Shown piece after piece: positions 36,484-45,838 of a stretch of DNA of 64,000 nucleotides (its first letter is position 1; every line of letters starts with the position of its first letter). The notes beneath the pieces were generated by a model. It made no database searches, had not been told where the DNA came from, and saw only the letters and a list, made by a program, of their open reading frames with translations. Source of the stretch: Treponema sp. (GTDB lineage Bacteria; Spirochaetota; Spirochaetia; Treponematales; Treponemataceae). The DNA lies in assembly GCA_016286365.1 (NCBI GenBank), contig JAEESN010000001.1, positions 310,001 to 374,000 on the forward strand, written 5' to 3'. The translations under genes and the position numbers were made by a program.

Positions 36484-37973
36484 AAAGCCTCTTTTCCTTT
36501 TTTGAACATTTTGTAGTTTTATTCCTCGTAACTCCTTTTGTTTTCCTTATTGAATATCTAATCAATTATGCAACAAGCCCTGCCTTAAGCATTGCAGTTT
36601 TTTCTTACATCTATCTTTTTATTTTTGGAATAATCGGGATTGTTTCTGCATACCTTACCGCTTCTGATAAATTCCGGCCATCTTATGTTTTTGTTGCAAT
36701 TATAATCATATCTTTAATCTGCTTTACGGGATTTTCTCTTCTTATTCAAAGTTTCAAAGCTGAAATTGCCATCCTTACGATTTTCGAAATATTAATCATC
36801 AATAAGCTTTCTACAGTTATTGTTTTTCATGATGATTTTATTGAACTCTGCGGCGATTTAAAAGGCTATAAACTCAAAGATCATCTTTACCAGAATAAAT
36901 TTGCCGCTATGGATCTTGGAGAACAGATTAAAAAGACAAAAAATATCATGTACGTTCTTTCGGTTTACATAATCGGAATTATTATTGCAGAGCATTTTGA
37001 ACGCGGATTAAATACCTTTTTGATAATTATTTCACTTTTGTTTTTGCTCAATTACATCATCTATCTTTACATAATGAGTTATTACAAAAAAGAGATATTT
37101 TATCTGAATATCGGACTTACCCAGATTATCCCGGAAAGAAAAAAATTCTACCGCCTTTTAGTTTTGATTCTTACTGTCTCTGTTTTACTTGGAAGTATTT
37201 TTGCAAGGAACCAGGCGCCTGTAAAAATCAATATAGTCAGTGATTATATAGCCGAAGAAACCGTAGAAGAAATTCTTCCACCTGTTCAAAATGAATATAT
37301 TCCGGTGAAAAATCCTGAAGGCGTATTTCTTTCTGATTACCCTGTACTTTCAAAAATCATTAATGCTATTTATGAATTTTTTGATTGTATTGCTATATTT
37401 ATCGGTAGTATTATAAAAGTCGTAGGAAGACATATCTGGTCATATTATTATTTTTATTTACCATTACTTTTAGGAAGTGGAATTGTTCTTTATTTCCGCG
37501 ATGTTAATTACAAAAGAGTTTTCGAGCTTGTTTCTAAATTATTAAAAAGATTTGCTTTTAAACTTAAAAACGGATTTAAGGGGCTTTCTAAAAAAAATAC
37601 TTTGAATGATGATTATGTAAAAGTTTCAAAACAGGATTTTCTTAATTCAATTATTGGAAATTCAAAACGTACAAAAAAATCTAAGGAAAAAAGAGTCGAA
37701 CTTGACAGGCTTACAAGACAGTTTATAAAAGTTATCGGTTTTGGAACAAGATATAAAATCAATTACACAAAAAATCTTGCACCATGCGAATATACAAATC
37801 TTTTAAAAAATCATTTACTCGAAAAATCAAAAGATGAAAAATCTATTCTTAAAGCAGAAGCCTGTGTAAAAGCGGGTCAGATTTTCGAAAAAGCCTTATA
37901 CGACAAAGACACTCTCCCTCTGGAAGAAGAAAAAGAATTTCTTAAATGCATTAATGTGATTCTTGCAAAATAG
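36480..37973 (+). CDS. Membrane protein with DUF4129-like tail, partner of MoxR/DUF58
   Basis: A 497-residue protein with about seven hydrophobic segments in the first 240 residues, an extracytoplasmic stretch (about 245-310), another membrane helix near 325-345 and a basic cytoplasmic C-terminus. The final 100 residues (RLTRQFIKVIGFGTRYKINYTKNLAPCEYTNLL...LEEEKEFLKCINVIL) look like a DUF4129 domain. In many bacteria the third gene of a MoxR-DUF58 operon codes for a transglutaminase with this tail; here no transglutaminase Cys-His-Asp core is visible, so that domain appears to be absent. Confidence 0.75.
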   Translation: MKSLFSFFEHFVVLFLVTPFVFLIEYLINYATSPALSIAVFSYIYLFIFGIIGIVSAYLTASDKFRPSYVFVAIIIISLICFTGFSLLIQSFKAEIAILTIFEILIINKLSTVIVFHDDFIELCGDLKGYKLKDHLYQNKFAAMDLGEQIKKTKNIMYVLSVYIIGIIIAEHFERGLNTFLIIISLLFLLNYIIYLYIMSYYKKEIFYLNIGLTQIIPERKKFYRLLVLILTVSVLLGSIFARNQAPVKINIVSDYIAEETVEEILPPVQNEYIPVKNPEGVFLSDYPVLSKIINAIYEFFDCIAIFIGSIIKVVGRHIWSYYYFYLPLLLGSGIVLYFRDVNYKRVFELVSKLLKRFAFKLKNGFKGLSKKNTLNDDYVKVSKQDFLNSIIGNSKRTKKSKEKRVELDRLTRQFIKVIGFGTRYKINYTKNLAPCEYTNLLKNHLLEKSKDEKSILKAEACVKAGQIFEKALYDKDTLPLEEEKEFLKCINVILAK

Positions 37974-37989
37974 GATTAGTGAAAACAAA

Positions 37990-39240
37990 ATGAAGATAGT
38001 TTTTTACAGTTCCAATTCAAACATTTTTGACCCAGAAACCTTTAAGATTGATGTTCTTCCTTCAAACCAGGAACAGTTTAGAGAATTTTCAAAAAAATAT
38101 CCTGAGCACCAATTCATCTTTGTTACTCAGTTACCGCTCATGTTCATGCCAGAAACGTCTGTCATCTTAGACCAGAAACTTTCTTACAAAGAATTTGCAC
38201 AAAAGATTTTAGAACTAAAACCGGATATCGCGGTTGCCCTTTCTTTCTGGGTTTCTCCCTACGACTGGCTTTCTGTAAATGATGCGCTTATAAAAAATGA
38301 ACTTGAAAAAAACAGAATAAAAACCTACTGTAATCCCCTTTCTGCCTCTCTTATCTCTTTTGATAAATATAAGACAAGCCAGTTTTTAAAGATTCATAAA
38401 TTTAATACTCCTGATTCTGTTTTTATAGATCACGATTTATACTTTTGCGCAGGAAGTCATAAAGAAGTGCTTCATAACGTTTACCAGGACAGTATCCTTT
38501 CTCAGATTAAAAATCTTAAACTTCCACTTGTGATTAAAGACACTGTGGGAATGAGTTCATACGGAGTAACTGTCGTTCATACATATCCAGAGGCGATGGG
38601 TTATCTTAACTCAAAAAGAAACAATTCAAACAGGATTATCGAAGAATATATCCAAGGTGAACATTTTGGACTCGAAGTTTATAAATCTAAAAATGATTTT
38701 CTTGTTTTAGATCCATACCGATTTACCTTAAACCAGTACGGAATAACCAGCCCTAAACAAAGCACTAAAACAGGACCTGTAACAGATAAAAAATATAAAA
38801 TATCAGCCCTTAAAAAAGAAATTAAACGCCTCTGCAGTCTTTTAGATATACAGACCTTCTGTCAGATTGATTTGATTTTTTCTGGTGGTAAATGGTTTAT
38901 CATAGAGATTAATCCGCGACTTTCGGGGATGAGTTTTATGTATGCAAAAAGTTTTAGCCGCTCCATTTATGATTTGATTTTTGATTTATGTATCCAGGGA
39001 AACAAAAAGCCTTACTCAAAAACACCACGCGCCTTTATTAAAGACATAAAGCTTGATGTGATGGAAAAAGAAAAATTAACAAAACTTAAAAACATACCGT
39101 GCGTAGAACTTTTAAACCAGTCGAATGATTTAGCAGCCAGGCAGGAAAGGGAAAAAGGTTTTTGTGAATGCATAATCAAGGGAAGCGAAGGAGAGATAAA
39201 AGGCGCGGAAGAAGAGATTTTGAGGATGATAGAGTCTTAA
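37990..39240 (+). CDS. ATP-grasp ligase of unknown substrate
   Basis: I start at the ATG at 37990 (MKIVFYSSNSN). The 416-residue protein has an N-terminal Rossmann-like domain, then an ATP-grasp core: LVIKDTVGMSSYGVTVV (phosphate lysine and glycine loop), IIEEYIQGEHFGLEVY, DLIFSGGKWFIIEINPRLSGMSF (metal-binding Glu/Asn). This order is that of the carboxylate-amine ligases such as biotin carboxylase-like and CarB-like enzymes. A further 80 residues end the protein. The substrate cannot be inferred; it follows the MoxR operon after 16 bases but may be unrelated to it. Confidence 0.82.
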   Translation: MKIVFYSSNSNIFDPETFKIDVLPSNQEQFREFSKKYPEHQFIFVTQLPLMFMPETSVILDQKLSYKEFAQKILELKPDIAVALSFWVSPYDWLSVNDALIKNELEKNRIKTYCNPLSASLISFDKYKTSQFLKIHKFNTPDSVFIDHDLYFCAGSHKEVLHNVYQDSILSQIKNLKLPLVIKDTVGMSSYGVTVVHTYPEAMGYLNSKRNNSNRIIEEYIQGEHFGLEVYKSKNDFLVLDPYRFTLNQYGITSPKQSTKTGPVTDKKYKISALKKEIKRLCSLLDIQTFCQIDLIFSGGKWFIIEINPRLSGMSFMYAKSFSRSIYDLIFDLCIQGNKKPYSKTPRAFIKDIKLDVMEKEKLTKLKNIPCVELLNQSNDLAARQEREKGFCECIIKGSEGEIKGAEEEILRMIES

Positions 39241-39294
39241 GGGCGCGGGATTGTTCGGGGGATAAGCATCTTAACTTCGGGTGGGCGGAATTGT
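39241..39294. other. GC-rich spacer between convergent genes
   Basis: A 54-base spacer that is much more GC-rich than its surroundings, with two similar units, GGGCGCGGGATTGTT and GGGCGGAATTGTT. No stem followed by T is obvious. Nothing else seen. Confidence 0.3.
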
Positions 39295-40134
39295 TTAAAT
39301 CTCTACTGTCTGAATAAGTGCCGAAATATCTTTACTAAAATCACCCTTTTGAACCATTTCTAAAATATCGTCTTTAGAATATTTAGATTCGGGATACAAA
39401 ATCACAAGTGCTTTATCCTTATCCTGTAAAAAGTTTGTTTCGCCCCAGGCGGTGTAACGAGTTGCACCAATCGATACCATAAGAGACGAAGGTTTTCCAG
39501 CCTCTAAAAAATATTCATGAATATTTTCCAGCGGACCTTCATCAGATTGATAGTTGAACTTTTCTATGAGCCAGTCTTTCAGTTTTAAGTAAATATAGCT
39601 GTAATCTTTTACCCTGCTATCCTGCCCGTATTCATAAACCTTGTTATCGCGTACAAGAAAAGATGCAATTCTGTAATCGTTTATAACTGAAGCCTCGTCA
39701 AAAGAAGTAATTTTAATCTGATTGGAAGAAAAACCTTTAGATGCCTTTCCCCAGTTCTTTTTTTCGCTGATTTTTTTTGCACCCTCTTTTCTGATCGAAC
39801 AGTCATTGGAAGCACCAAAAGAAATCGGAATTAAATCTATGATTAAATCGTCCTTCCATACAACATTAAAAATCAGGGCACATTCGCTTTCAATCTGAAG
39901 CTTTGATTCGCCTTTTGGAAAGATTATCTTTTCGGGGTTAAACGGAAAAACAGACAAAAAATCCGGTGTTTTATTTTTAGTAGGAGAACCGGGAATGTAA
40001 GTCGGAAAAATACCTTTTGGAGCGTTTACTTCTTTTGTTTTAAGATTAACAAAATCCTTATCTTCTCCTGCCTGTTCAAGATGTCCTGTAAAATTTCCTG
40101 CTACACCAAAACACGGGATATTTATTAATTCCAT
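39295..40134 (-). CDS. Conserved protein of unknown function (possibly DUF5718)
   Basis: A 279-residue cytoplasmic protein with no signal peptide or membrane helix. Recognisable stretches are INIPCFGVAGNFTGHLEQAGED, IFPTYIPGSPTKN, FPFNPEKIIFPKGE and EAGKPSSLMVSIGATRYTAWGE. The layout recalls fumarylacetoacetase-fold proteins and I believe it belongs to DUF5718, but I cannot check. It is translationally coupled to the patatin gene (1-base overlap) and so is the third gene of the FemAB-patatin operon. Confidence 0.65.
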   Translation of the reverse strand: MELINIPCFGVAGNFTGHLEQAGEDKDFVNLKTKEVNAPKGIFPTYIPGSPTKNKTPDFLSVFPFNPEKIIFPKGESKLQIESECALIFNVVWKDDLIIDLIPISFGASNDCSIRKEGAKKISEKKNWGKASKGFSSNQIKITSFDEASVINDYRIASFLVRDNKVYEYGQDSRVKDYSYIYLKLKDWLIEKFNYQSDEGPLENIHEYFLEAGKPSSLMVSIGATRYTAWGETNFLQDKDKALVILYPESKYSKDDILEMVQKGDFSKDISALIQTVEI

Positions 40135-41006
40135 TATTTTCCTTCCTTTTTGACTTTTAAAAACTCTTTGATTTCTTCAAGACGTTCCAAAGCAGTAATT
40201 CTTCCAAGCTCATATACCTGATCAAGCTGAATTTCGTCCTTAGCCTTTGCACCAATCGGAAGCTCGTAAGGTGGACGAATGACCAAGATGTTTTCAAGTT
40301 TCTCCTGCTCGTTTATATAATCAAAAGTCTTTGTATTTCGCTCCGAAACAGACTTCATTGTCTTTAAAAGCTCCGGATATTTTTTAAAAAAGAGTTTTTC
40401 AATAAAATAAAGAAGGGGATTATATTTTTCTTTATGACTTAATGGATTTGTTAAAATTACAATGTTTTTTTTGTAGCCAAGACCTTCAAAAAATTTTAAA
40501 GGAACTTCATCGCTCAAGCCACCATCAAGATATTTTCCGCCGTTTAATTCACAAATTCTTGAAACAATTGGAACTGTCGCAGATGCCCTTAACCACTGAA
40601 TATCTTCCGCGTTTCCGTTTTCGAGCTTTTGATAATGAGGTTTACCGCTTATAACATCTGTTGTTACGGCATAAAAATCGGTTTTATCTTTTTTAAAAGC
40701 TTCTGCATCCCATACATCTAAAACTTCCGGGAGCTCACGGTAGCAAAAATCAGCACCATAAAAGTCCCCTGTTTTAAAAAAAGACCACCAGCTTGCATAA
40801 CGTCTGTCGCGGGCAAAACGCTTGTTATATCTTAAAGCCCTTCCAGCCTGATGAGATTTTAAATTACATCCAAAGACAGCACCTGCAGAAACGCCTACAA
40901 TTCCGTCAAAACTGATGTTTTTTTCCATAAAAACATCCAGGATTCCGCAAGTAAAAATCCCCTTTAATGCTCCGCCCTCTAAAACAAGTCCTGTCTTTTC
41001 TGCCAT
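40134..41006 (-). CDS. Patatin-like phospholipase
   Basis: A 290-residue patatin-fold lipid acyl hydrolase. The oxyanion loop is VLEGGALKGIFTCG, the catalytic serine is in IVGVSAGAVFG (GxSxG), and the catalytic aspartate in YLDGGLSDEVPL (DGG/A). It has no signal peptide, so it should act in the cytoplasm on membrane lipids. This is the YjjU/RssA-like single-domain type. It follows the FemAB-like gene by 3 bases and overlaps the following gene by one base. Confidence 0.92.
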   Translation of the reverse strand: MAEKTGLVLEGGALKGIFTCGILDVFMEKNISFDGIVGVSAGAVFGCNLKSHQAGRALRYNKRFARDRRYASWWSFFKTGDFYGADFCYRELPEVLDVWDAEAFKKDKTDFYAVTTDVISGKPHYQKLENGNAEDIQWLRASATVPIVSRICELNGGKYLDGGLSDEVPLKFFEGLGYKKNIVILTNPLSHKEKYNPLLYFIEKLFFKKYPELLKTMKSVSERNTKTFDYINEQEKLENILVIRPPYELPIGAKAKDEIQLDQVYELGRITALERLEEIKEFLKVKKEGK

Positions 41007-41009
41007 AAA

Positions 41010-42284
41010 CTATCTGCCCTTTAATTTTTTGATTACTTTTTTGTACCAGAAGGCTCTTAATTTTTCTACGGTGTTGTAAGGCTTATAGATTAACTTAAGG
41101 GGAACATCCCAGCTTCCCGGTCTGTGAATATTTTTTCCGCCAAAGTTAGCCTTAAACATATATAGTCCGTGCATTGGATGATTTTCGTCCTTTCCCTCAG
41201 GAGGCATTCCGTACATATCGTAAACTTTAGAACCATAGGCCTTTGCATCTTTCATAGCTGTCCACTGTAAAAGATGATTAGGCATTAAATTACGCTTATT
41301 GTTCGAGCTTGCACCGTAAAGATAGATTGCTTCGTCGTGCGAAAAAAGTGTCATTATGGAAGCAATTTCGTCTCCCTCATGTTCTGCAATATAAAGGCTT
41401 ACAAGAGGTTTATCTGTAGTTACCGGAACTTCATTTTCTTTAAGATTGTTTTCTTCTGCAGAAGATTTTATAAGGTCAAGATAATAGCTTTTTGCGTGAC
41501 TTGAGTTTCCATCCCTTGCGTTAGTTTCCTTTGTTAATTCGTAGAATTTGTCTAATTTTTTGGACAAGTTCAGACTATTTCCAAGGTAGCGGTGTATTGT
41601 TACACCTTTTCTTTCGCTAAGACGGATATTATATCTCCACTTCTGATGCATCCTGTTTAAGATTTCTTCTTCGCCAGAAGTTAACTCGATTAAGGTACTG
41701 TCAGGCGGCTGAATATCAACCTTGTTTTTCTTAAGCTTTAAGTGATCTGCAAGAGAAACCATTCTTAAACCGATGTTAAAATTATCTCTTTCTTCGGGAG
41801 TGGTAAAAACAACATCCGGGTCAAAACGGATTGCAATGGTATTTTTTGGAAGGAATGATTTTAATGCTTTTGCAAGGTCATTCATAAAAGCGGCAAATTC
41901 AATTGCCTGGGTTTCTGCGGTTACAACAGGTTCTGTAATTGTAGATTCACCTTCTTCATCAAAAGCTTTATCTAAAACTTCTTCCGGTGTACATTCATAT
42001 AAAAGCTTTGGCATTAAAGGAATATAGGCAATGCTCATAAGGCCCTTACAAAAGTTTCTGTTTAATACAGAAAGTTCAAATGAAAGCTTTTTATTTTCTG
42101 TATCGCCTGCTTTTTTTTCGCATCCGTCACCGGTATCTAAAGGAGGTATACTTGTATTAATTAAAAATCTTCTGTACTGCCATCCGTGGCGGGATTTAAA
42201 TTCACACCAGAACGGAGTCTGTAAAAATGTTCCGTTATTTATATTTTTTGTTGAATCAATTTTAGTAATATCAAAAGTAAACAT
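41010..42284 (-). CDS. FemAB/FemX-like aminoacyltransferase
   Basis: A 424-residue protein with two GNAT-fold halves in the FemABX arrangement. The C-terminal half shows the family features PNHLLQWTAMKDAKAYGSKVYDMYGMPPE, LYMFKANFGGKNIHRPGSWDV, and NKRNLMPNHLL; the start FLQTPFWCEFKSRHGW is the common FemAB entry. A helical linker (about 210-300) with RMHQKWRYNIRLSERKGVT separates the halves. Such enzymes add amino acids from aminoacyl-tRNA to the peptidoglycan stem peptide. TATAAT ends 5 bases before the ATG (leaderless). Confidence 0.87.
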   Translation of the reverse strand: MFTFDITKIDSTKNINNGTFLQTPFWCEFKSRHGWQYRRFLINTSIPPLDTGDGCEKKAGDTENKKLSFELSVLNRNFCKGLMSIAYIPLMPKLLYECTPEEVLDKAFDEEGESTITEPVVTAETQAIEFAAFMNDLAKALKSFLPKNTIAIRFDPDVVFTTPEERDNFNIGLRMVSLADHLKLKKNKVDIQPPDSTLIELTSGEEEILNRMHQKWRYNIRLSERKGVTIHRYLGNSLNLSKKLDKFYELTKETNARDGNSSHAKSYYLDLIKSSAEENNLKENEVPVTTDKPLVSLYIAEHEGDEIASIMTLFSHDEAIYLYGASSNNKRNLMPNHLLQWTAMKDAKAYGSKVYDMYGMPPEGKDENHPMHGLYMFKANFGGKNIHRPGSWDVPLKLIYKPYNTVEKLRAFWYKKVIKKLKGR

Positions 42285-42289
42285 AATTA

Positions 42290-42318
42290 ATTATACCTTT
42301 TTTAAGCCTTATATACAA
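42290..42318 (-). promoter_or_regulatory. Promoter of the FemAB-like gene (leaderless)
   Basis: On the minus strand: TTGTAT (42318-42313), a 17-base spacer and TATAAT (42295-42290). Only 5 bases separate the -10 box from the ATG at 42284, so the mRNA should begin at the start codon. Confidence 0.65.
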
Positions 42319-42356
42319 TTTTGCACAATCTGTAATTTCTTGTGAAAAATTTAGGG

Positions 42357-43589
42357 CTACTGGTGATTAAGTCTCCATTCTATAGTTTTGTGAAGGTATT
42401 CAACATATTCATCATCCTTACACATTGTTTTTCCGTCATCGTTGGAAAGCTTTGCCACAGGGCGTCCGTTACACGAAGAAACCTTCATTACAATATTCAA
42501 AGGTTCAACATCTGTATCGTTTGCAATATATGTACCGATTCCAAATGCAACCTTGATTCTATCCTTAAAATGAGCATACAGATCACTTGCACGCTTAAAG
42601 TCAAGGCTATCGCTAAAGAGCAGTGTCTTATTTTTTGGATTTACCCTTTCATCCTTATACTTATTGTAGAAGGTCTCGTAGTGCTTAATCCAGTCTTCAC
42701 CCCATTTATAAGGATCTCCTGAATCGTGTCTTACACCGCTAAAACAGATGGAGAATGTATATCCCATATCAAGGTGGGCAGTTTCTTCACCGATTGTATC
42801 TGTAAGGTAAGTTCCGTTTAATACACCGTATTCTTTTGTCCATGCTTCCATTGCAAGCTTATTCGAAAAGGCCGGATTATACATTGGATCTCCCTGACCC
42901 ACACACATGATAAATTCGTGGGCCATTGTTCCAACCGGAGTAACATTGAATTTTTTAGCAAGATAAACGTTCGAAGTTCCCACGCAGCGCGATTCTTTAT
43001 ATTCAGGATTGTGTTTGATTAAAGTTTCTACCGCAAGCTCCTGAGCCTCGGCCGAAAGACGACGCCTTAAACCGAATTCAGAAAAGTTTCCAAGGTTATA
43101 TTTTCCGCTTATAAGCCATCCTGTTTTTTCTTCGAGCTTACGCTTATACTGTTCAAAAAGCTTATCGTAATCGTAAGACATGCGAAAATATACTTCGTTT
43201 ATGATTGCTAAAACAGGAATCTCGTACATCGATGTATTGAGCCAGGTTCCCTTTGCTTCAAGATAAAAACCGCATTCAGAATCAGTGGAAATCTCAAAAT
43301 CTTCGTAACGTGCTTTCCATAAACGAAGGTGATCTATGTAATCTGAATGAAGCCATTCTATTTTAGAAAGATAATCAAGTTCTTCTTCCGTAAAACTTAA
43401 AGAGCAGAAATGTTTAATCTGTTCTTTAATTTCTTCTACCATTTCCGGACTGAATTTTATTCCCTTATTGCGGCATTTAAAAGTCCAGTGAGTTTTGTAA
43501 GACGGGTACTGATGGTAGATTGCCTGTCCCATTGAAAATTTGTATAAATCTGTTTCAAGTAAACTTGTGATTATAAAGTCTAAATTCAT
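42357..43589 (-). CDS. pncB: Nicotinate phosphoribosyltransferase
   Basis: A 410-residue enzyme that makes nicotinate mononucleotide from nicotinate and PRPP, the entry to NAD salvage. Family features are DLYKFSMGQAIYHQYP at the N-terminus, EFGLRRRLSAEAQ, GTSNVYLAKKFNVTPVGTMAHEFI, and GVRHDSGDPYKWGED, followed by FSDSLDFKRASDLY. The conserved histidine that is phosphorylated in PncB lies in GTMAHEF. Length is normal. CATAAT ends 7 bases before the ATG and no Shine-Dalgarno is seen. Confidence 0.95.
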   Translation of the reverse strand: MNLDFIITSLLETDLYKFSMGQAIYHQYPSYKTHWTFKCRNKGIKFSPEMVEEIKEQIKHFCSLSFTEEELDYLSKIEWLHSDYIDHLRLWKARYEDFEISTDSECGFYLEAKGTWLNTSMYEIPVLAIINEVYFRMSYDYDKLFEQYKRKLEEKTGWLISGKYNLGNFSEFGLRRRLSAEAQELAVETLIKHNPEYKESRCVGTSNVYLAKKFNVTPVGTMAHEFIMCVGQGDPMYNPAFSNKLAMEAWTKEYGVLNGTYLTDTIGEETAHLDMGYTFSICFSGVRHDSGDPYKWGEDWIKHYETFYNKYKDERVNPKNKTLLFSDSLDFKRASDLYAHFKDRIKVAFGIGTYIANDTDVEPLNIVMKVSSCNGRPVAKLSNDDGKTMCKDDEYVEYLHKTIEWRLNHQ

Positions 43590-43596
43590 ATTAAAG

Positions 43597-43602
43597 ATTA
43601 TG
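43597..43602 (-). promoter_or_regulatory. -10 box of pncB (leaderless candidate)
   Basis: CATAAT on the minus strand, 7 bases before the pncB ATG. No ribosome site lies between them; the -35 box is unclear. Confidence 0.4.
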
Positions 43603-43630
43603 ATACTTTTAAAAGAAAAAATCCACCTGT

Positions 43631-45796
43631 TTATTTTTCAATTTTATTTAAAGGAGCTTTAAAACTCATCTTTCGTGGAGTCGGAATATCATCAAATTTA
43701 ACTGTGTAAACATGCTTTGTTTCGTCAATTTCGATTACAGTTCCCTTCCCCATGATTTTATGCTCTACTCTGTCGTTCATTTTTAAGACAGATAAAGCTG
43801 TAAGTTTTGAAAGGACTGTATTTGAATCATCAATATAGCGGATTGTATTTTTGATGAGGTTTTCGGGTAATTCAACTCTGTAGGTAAGATATTTTTTTTC
43901 TACATCGAATATAAAACGTGAGGGATAACGAAAGCCAAGTCCCTGTAAGTTTCCCTCTGCTTCTGTAAGATACAGATAATCTTCTGCCCTGGTGTATGCA
44001 ACAAAACAAAGACGCCGCTCTTCTTCCATTCCTGCCTGACTGTCTGTCTTTTTGCTTGGGAACATGTTTTCGTTCATACCGGCAATAAAAACTACCTTAA
44101 ACTCAAGTCCCTTTGCGCTGTGAATCGTCATAAAACGGACAGAATCTTTGTGAACGGTAAGATCTGTATTTGTATAAAGCGCTACATGGCTAAGATAATT
44201 TTCGAGCGTACATTCTTCACCACATGAAGTTTCGTATTCATAAACAGACTGTTTTAATTCAGCAAGATTATCAAGACGTTCCTGACTGCCTTCCGTTCTG
44301 AGAGCAAGTTCATATCCCGACTCATTCATAAGGTGACTGAATACTTCCGAAATCTGCATTTTTGAATACATTCCGTTATAGCGTTCAACAAGTTCTACAA
44401 AAGATGCAGCCTTGGTATTTGTAAAAAGCTCGTTATCAAGCGAAGCCTTAAGAGCTTCAAAAAGTGAGCCGCCGTTTTTTTCTACATATTCCTGTAAAAA
44501 CTTGATTCTTCGTTCCCCGACATTTCTCTTTGGAACATTTACGATGCGTAAAAAAGATAAATCATCTTTATACGCAATCATCCTTAAATAACAAAGAGCA
44601 TCTTTTATTTCTGAGCGTTCAAAAAATGGAAGCCCAGAATAAAGAGTGTACAAAAGTTTTTTCTTCTGGAAAACTTCTTCGATAGTCCGGCTTATATAAT
44701 GTGCCCTGTATAAAACTGCAATGTCACAGGGTTCTACGCCTTTTTCTATAAGTGATTTGATTTCGTCTGCAATAAATTCCGCTTCTTCTTCCGGTGTTTT
44801 TGAGTGATAGTATTCTGGCTTTTTAATTTTTTCACGGACAGGAATCAGATCTTTTTCTATTCTTGATTTATTTTTAGAGATGAGTGAATTTGCCGTCTGG
44901 ATAATTTCGGGAGATGAGCGGTAATTTTTCATCATCATGATTGTCTTTACGTCCGGAAAATTTTTATCAAAATCTAAAAGGTATTTTACATTTGCCCCGC
45001 GCCAGGTATAAATTGTCTGATCCGGATCTCCGACTATAAAAAGATTTTTATGCCAGCCGCACAAAACTGACATCAGCTCGTACTGAATCAAATCTATATC
45101 CTGAAACTCATCAATCATGATATACTCTAAGCGCTTCTGCCACTTTTCTTTAATCTCAGGATTTTTCTGGAATATATAAAGTGAAAATTTTAAAAGGTCG
45201 TTGTAATCAAGCCCAAAGCACTTTTTTTCCTGATAGAGATAGCCGTAAAAAATGATTTCGTCTGTTTCCCGGGCATTCAAATATTTCTGATAAACCTGCT
45301 CGAGCGACATGCTTATCATATCCTCATAATAATCAGGAATTTCAAAAAGTTTTTTCATTTCTATCATGTCGCGGGCATGAGAGAATGTCATCTGGCGGAG
45401 AGTTAATCCACGCTCTTCGTAAATGATTGAAAGCATGGCATCAATGTCGGAATTGTCTAAAACTAAAAATGATTTTGGATAATTTACTGCGTTGGAATCT
45501 TCCTGCAGAATGCTTACACAAAAACCGTGGAAGGTAGAAATATATCCCGTATCGTTATCGCCTGTAAGCTTTCTGATACGGGTTCGCATTTCGTTAGCGG
45601 CTTTATTTGTAAAAGTTACGCAAAGAATGTTAGACGGAAGAATACCTATTTCGTTTACAAGATAGGCAAAACGGTAAGTGAGGGCCCTTGTTTTTCCAGA
45701 ACCAGCGCCTGCAATAACACGGATAAATCCTTCTGTAGAGGTTACTGCTTTTTTCTGTTCTTCGTTTAATTCGTCTAAGAGCAAGGTTCCTCCCAC
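43631..45796 (-). CDS. UvrD/PcrA-type DNA helicase
   Basis: A 721-residue (or slightly shorter) SF1A helicase. Motifs in order: Q motif LNEEQKKAV, Walker A VIAGAGSGKTRALTYR, Ia TFTNKAANEM, II MIDEFQDIDLIQYEL, III VGDPDQTIYTWRGA, IV MKNYRS, V THSAKGLEFKVVFIAG, VI EERRLCFVAYTRA. The C-terminus (LKMNDRVEHKIMGKGTVIEI) is the Tudor-like PcrA/UvrD tail that contacts RNA polymerase. A GTG at 45796 contains the sequence GGGAGG, so the true start is probably the TTG at 45784. It works in nucleotide excision and mismatch repair. Confidence 0.93.
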   Translation of the reverse strand: MGGTLLLDELNEEQKKAVTSTEGFIRVIAGAGSGKTRALTYRFAYLVNEIGILPSNILCVTFTNKAANEMRTRIRKLTGDNDTGYISTFHGFCVSILQEDSNAVNYPKSFLVLDNSDIDAMLSIIYEERGLTLRQMTFSHARDMIEMKKLFEIPDYYEDMISMSLEQVYQKYLNARETDEIIFYGYLYQEKKCFGLDYNDLLKFSLYIFQKNPEIKEKWQKRLEYIMIDEFQDIDLIQYELMSVLCGWHKNLFIVGDPDQTIYTWRGANVKYLLDFDKNFPDVKTIMMMKNYRSSPEIIQTANSLISKNKSRIEKDLIPVREKIKKPEYYHSKTPEEEAEFIADEIKSLIEKGVEPCDIAVLYRAHYISRTIEEVFQKKKLLYTLYSGLPFFERSEIKDALCYLRMIAYKDDLSFLRIVNVPKRNVGERRIKFLQEYVEKNGGSLFEALKASLDNELFTNTKAASFVELVERYNGMYSKMQISEVFSHLMNESGYELALRTEGSQERLDNLAELKQSVYEYETSCGEECTLENYLSHVALYTNTDLTVHKDSVRFMTIHSAKGLEFKVVFIAGMNENMFPSKKTDSQAGMEEERRLCFVAYTRAEDYLYLTEAEGNLQGLGFRYPSRFIFDVEKKYLTYRVELPENLIKNTIRYIDDSNTVLSKLTALSVLKMNDRVEHKIMGKGTVIEIDETKHVYTVKFDDIPTPRKMSFKAPLNKIEK

Positions 45797-45838
45797 CAGA
45801 TACTCTGATTAAGCTTTGGCTGATTAATCTTTGGCCAA

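Noticed and set aside
45805-45834. Tandem 15-base near-duplicate (CTGATTAAGCTTTGG / CTGATTAATCTTTGG) between the helicase and metG
   Set aside because: Only two units with one mismatch in a short spacer; probably replication slippage with no sign of function.
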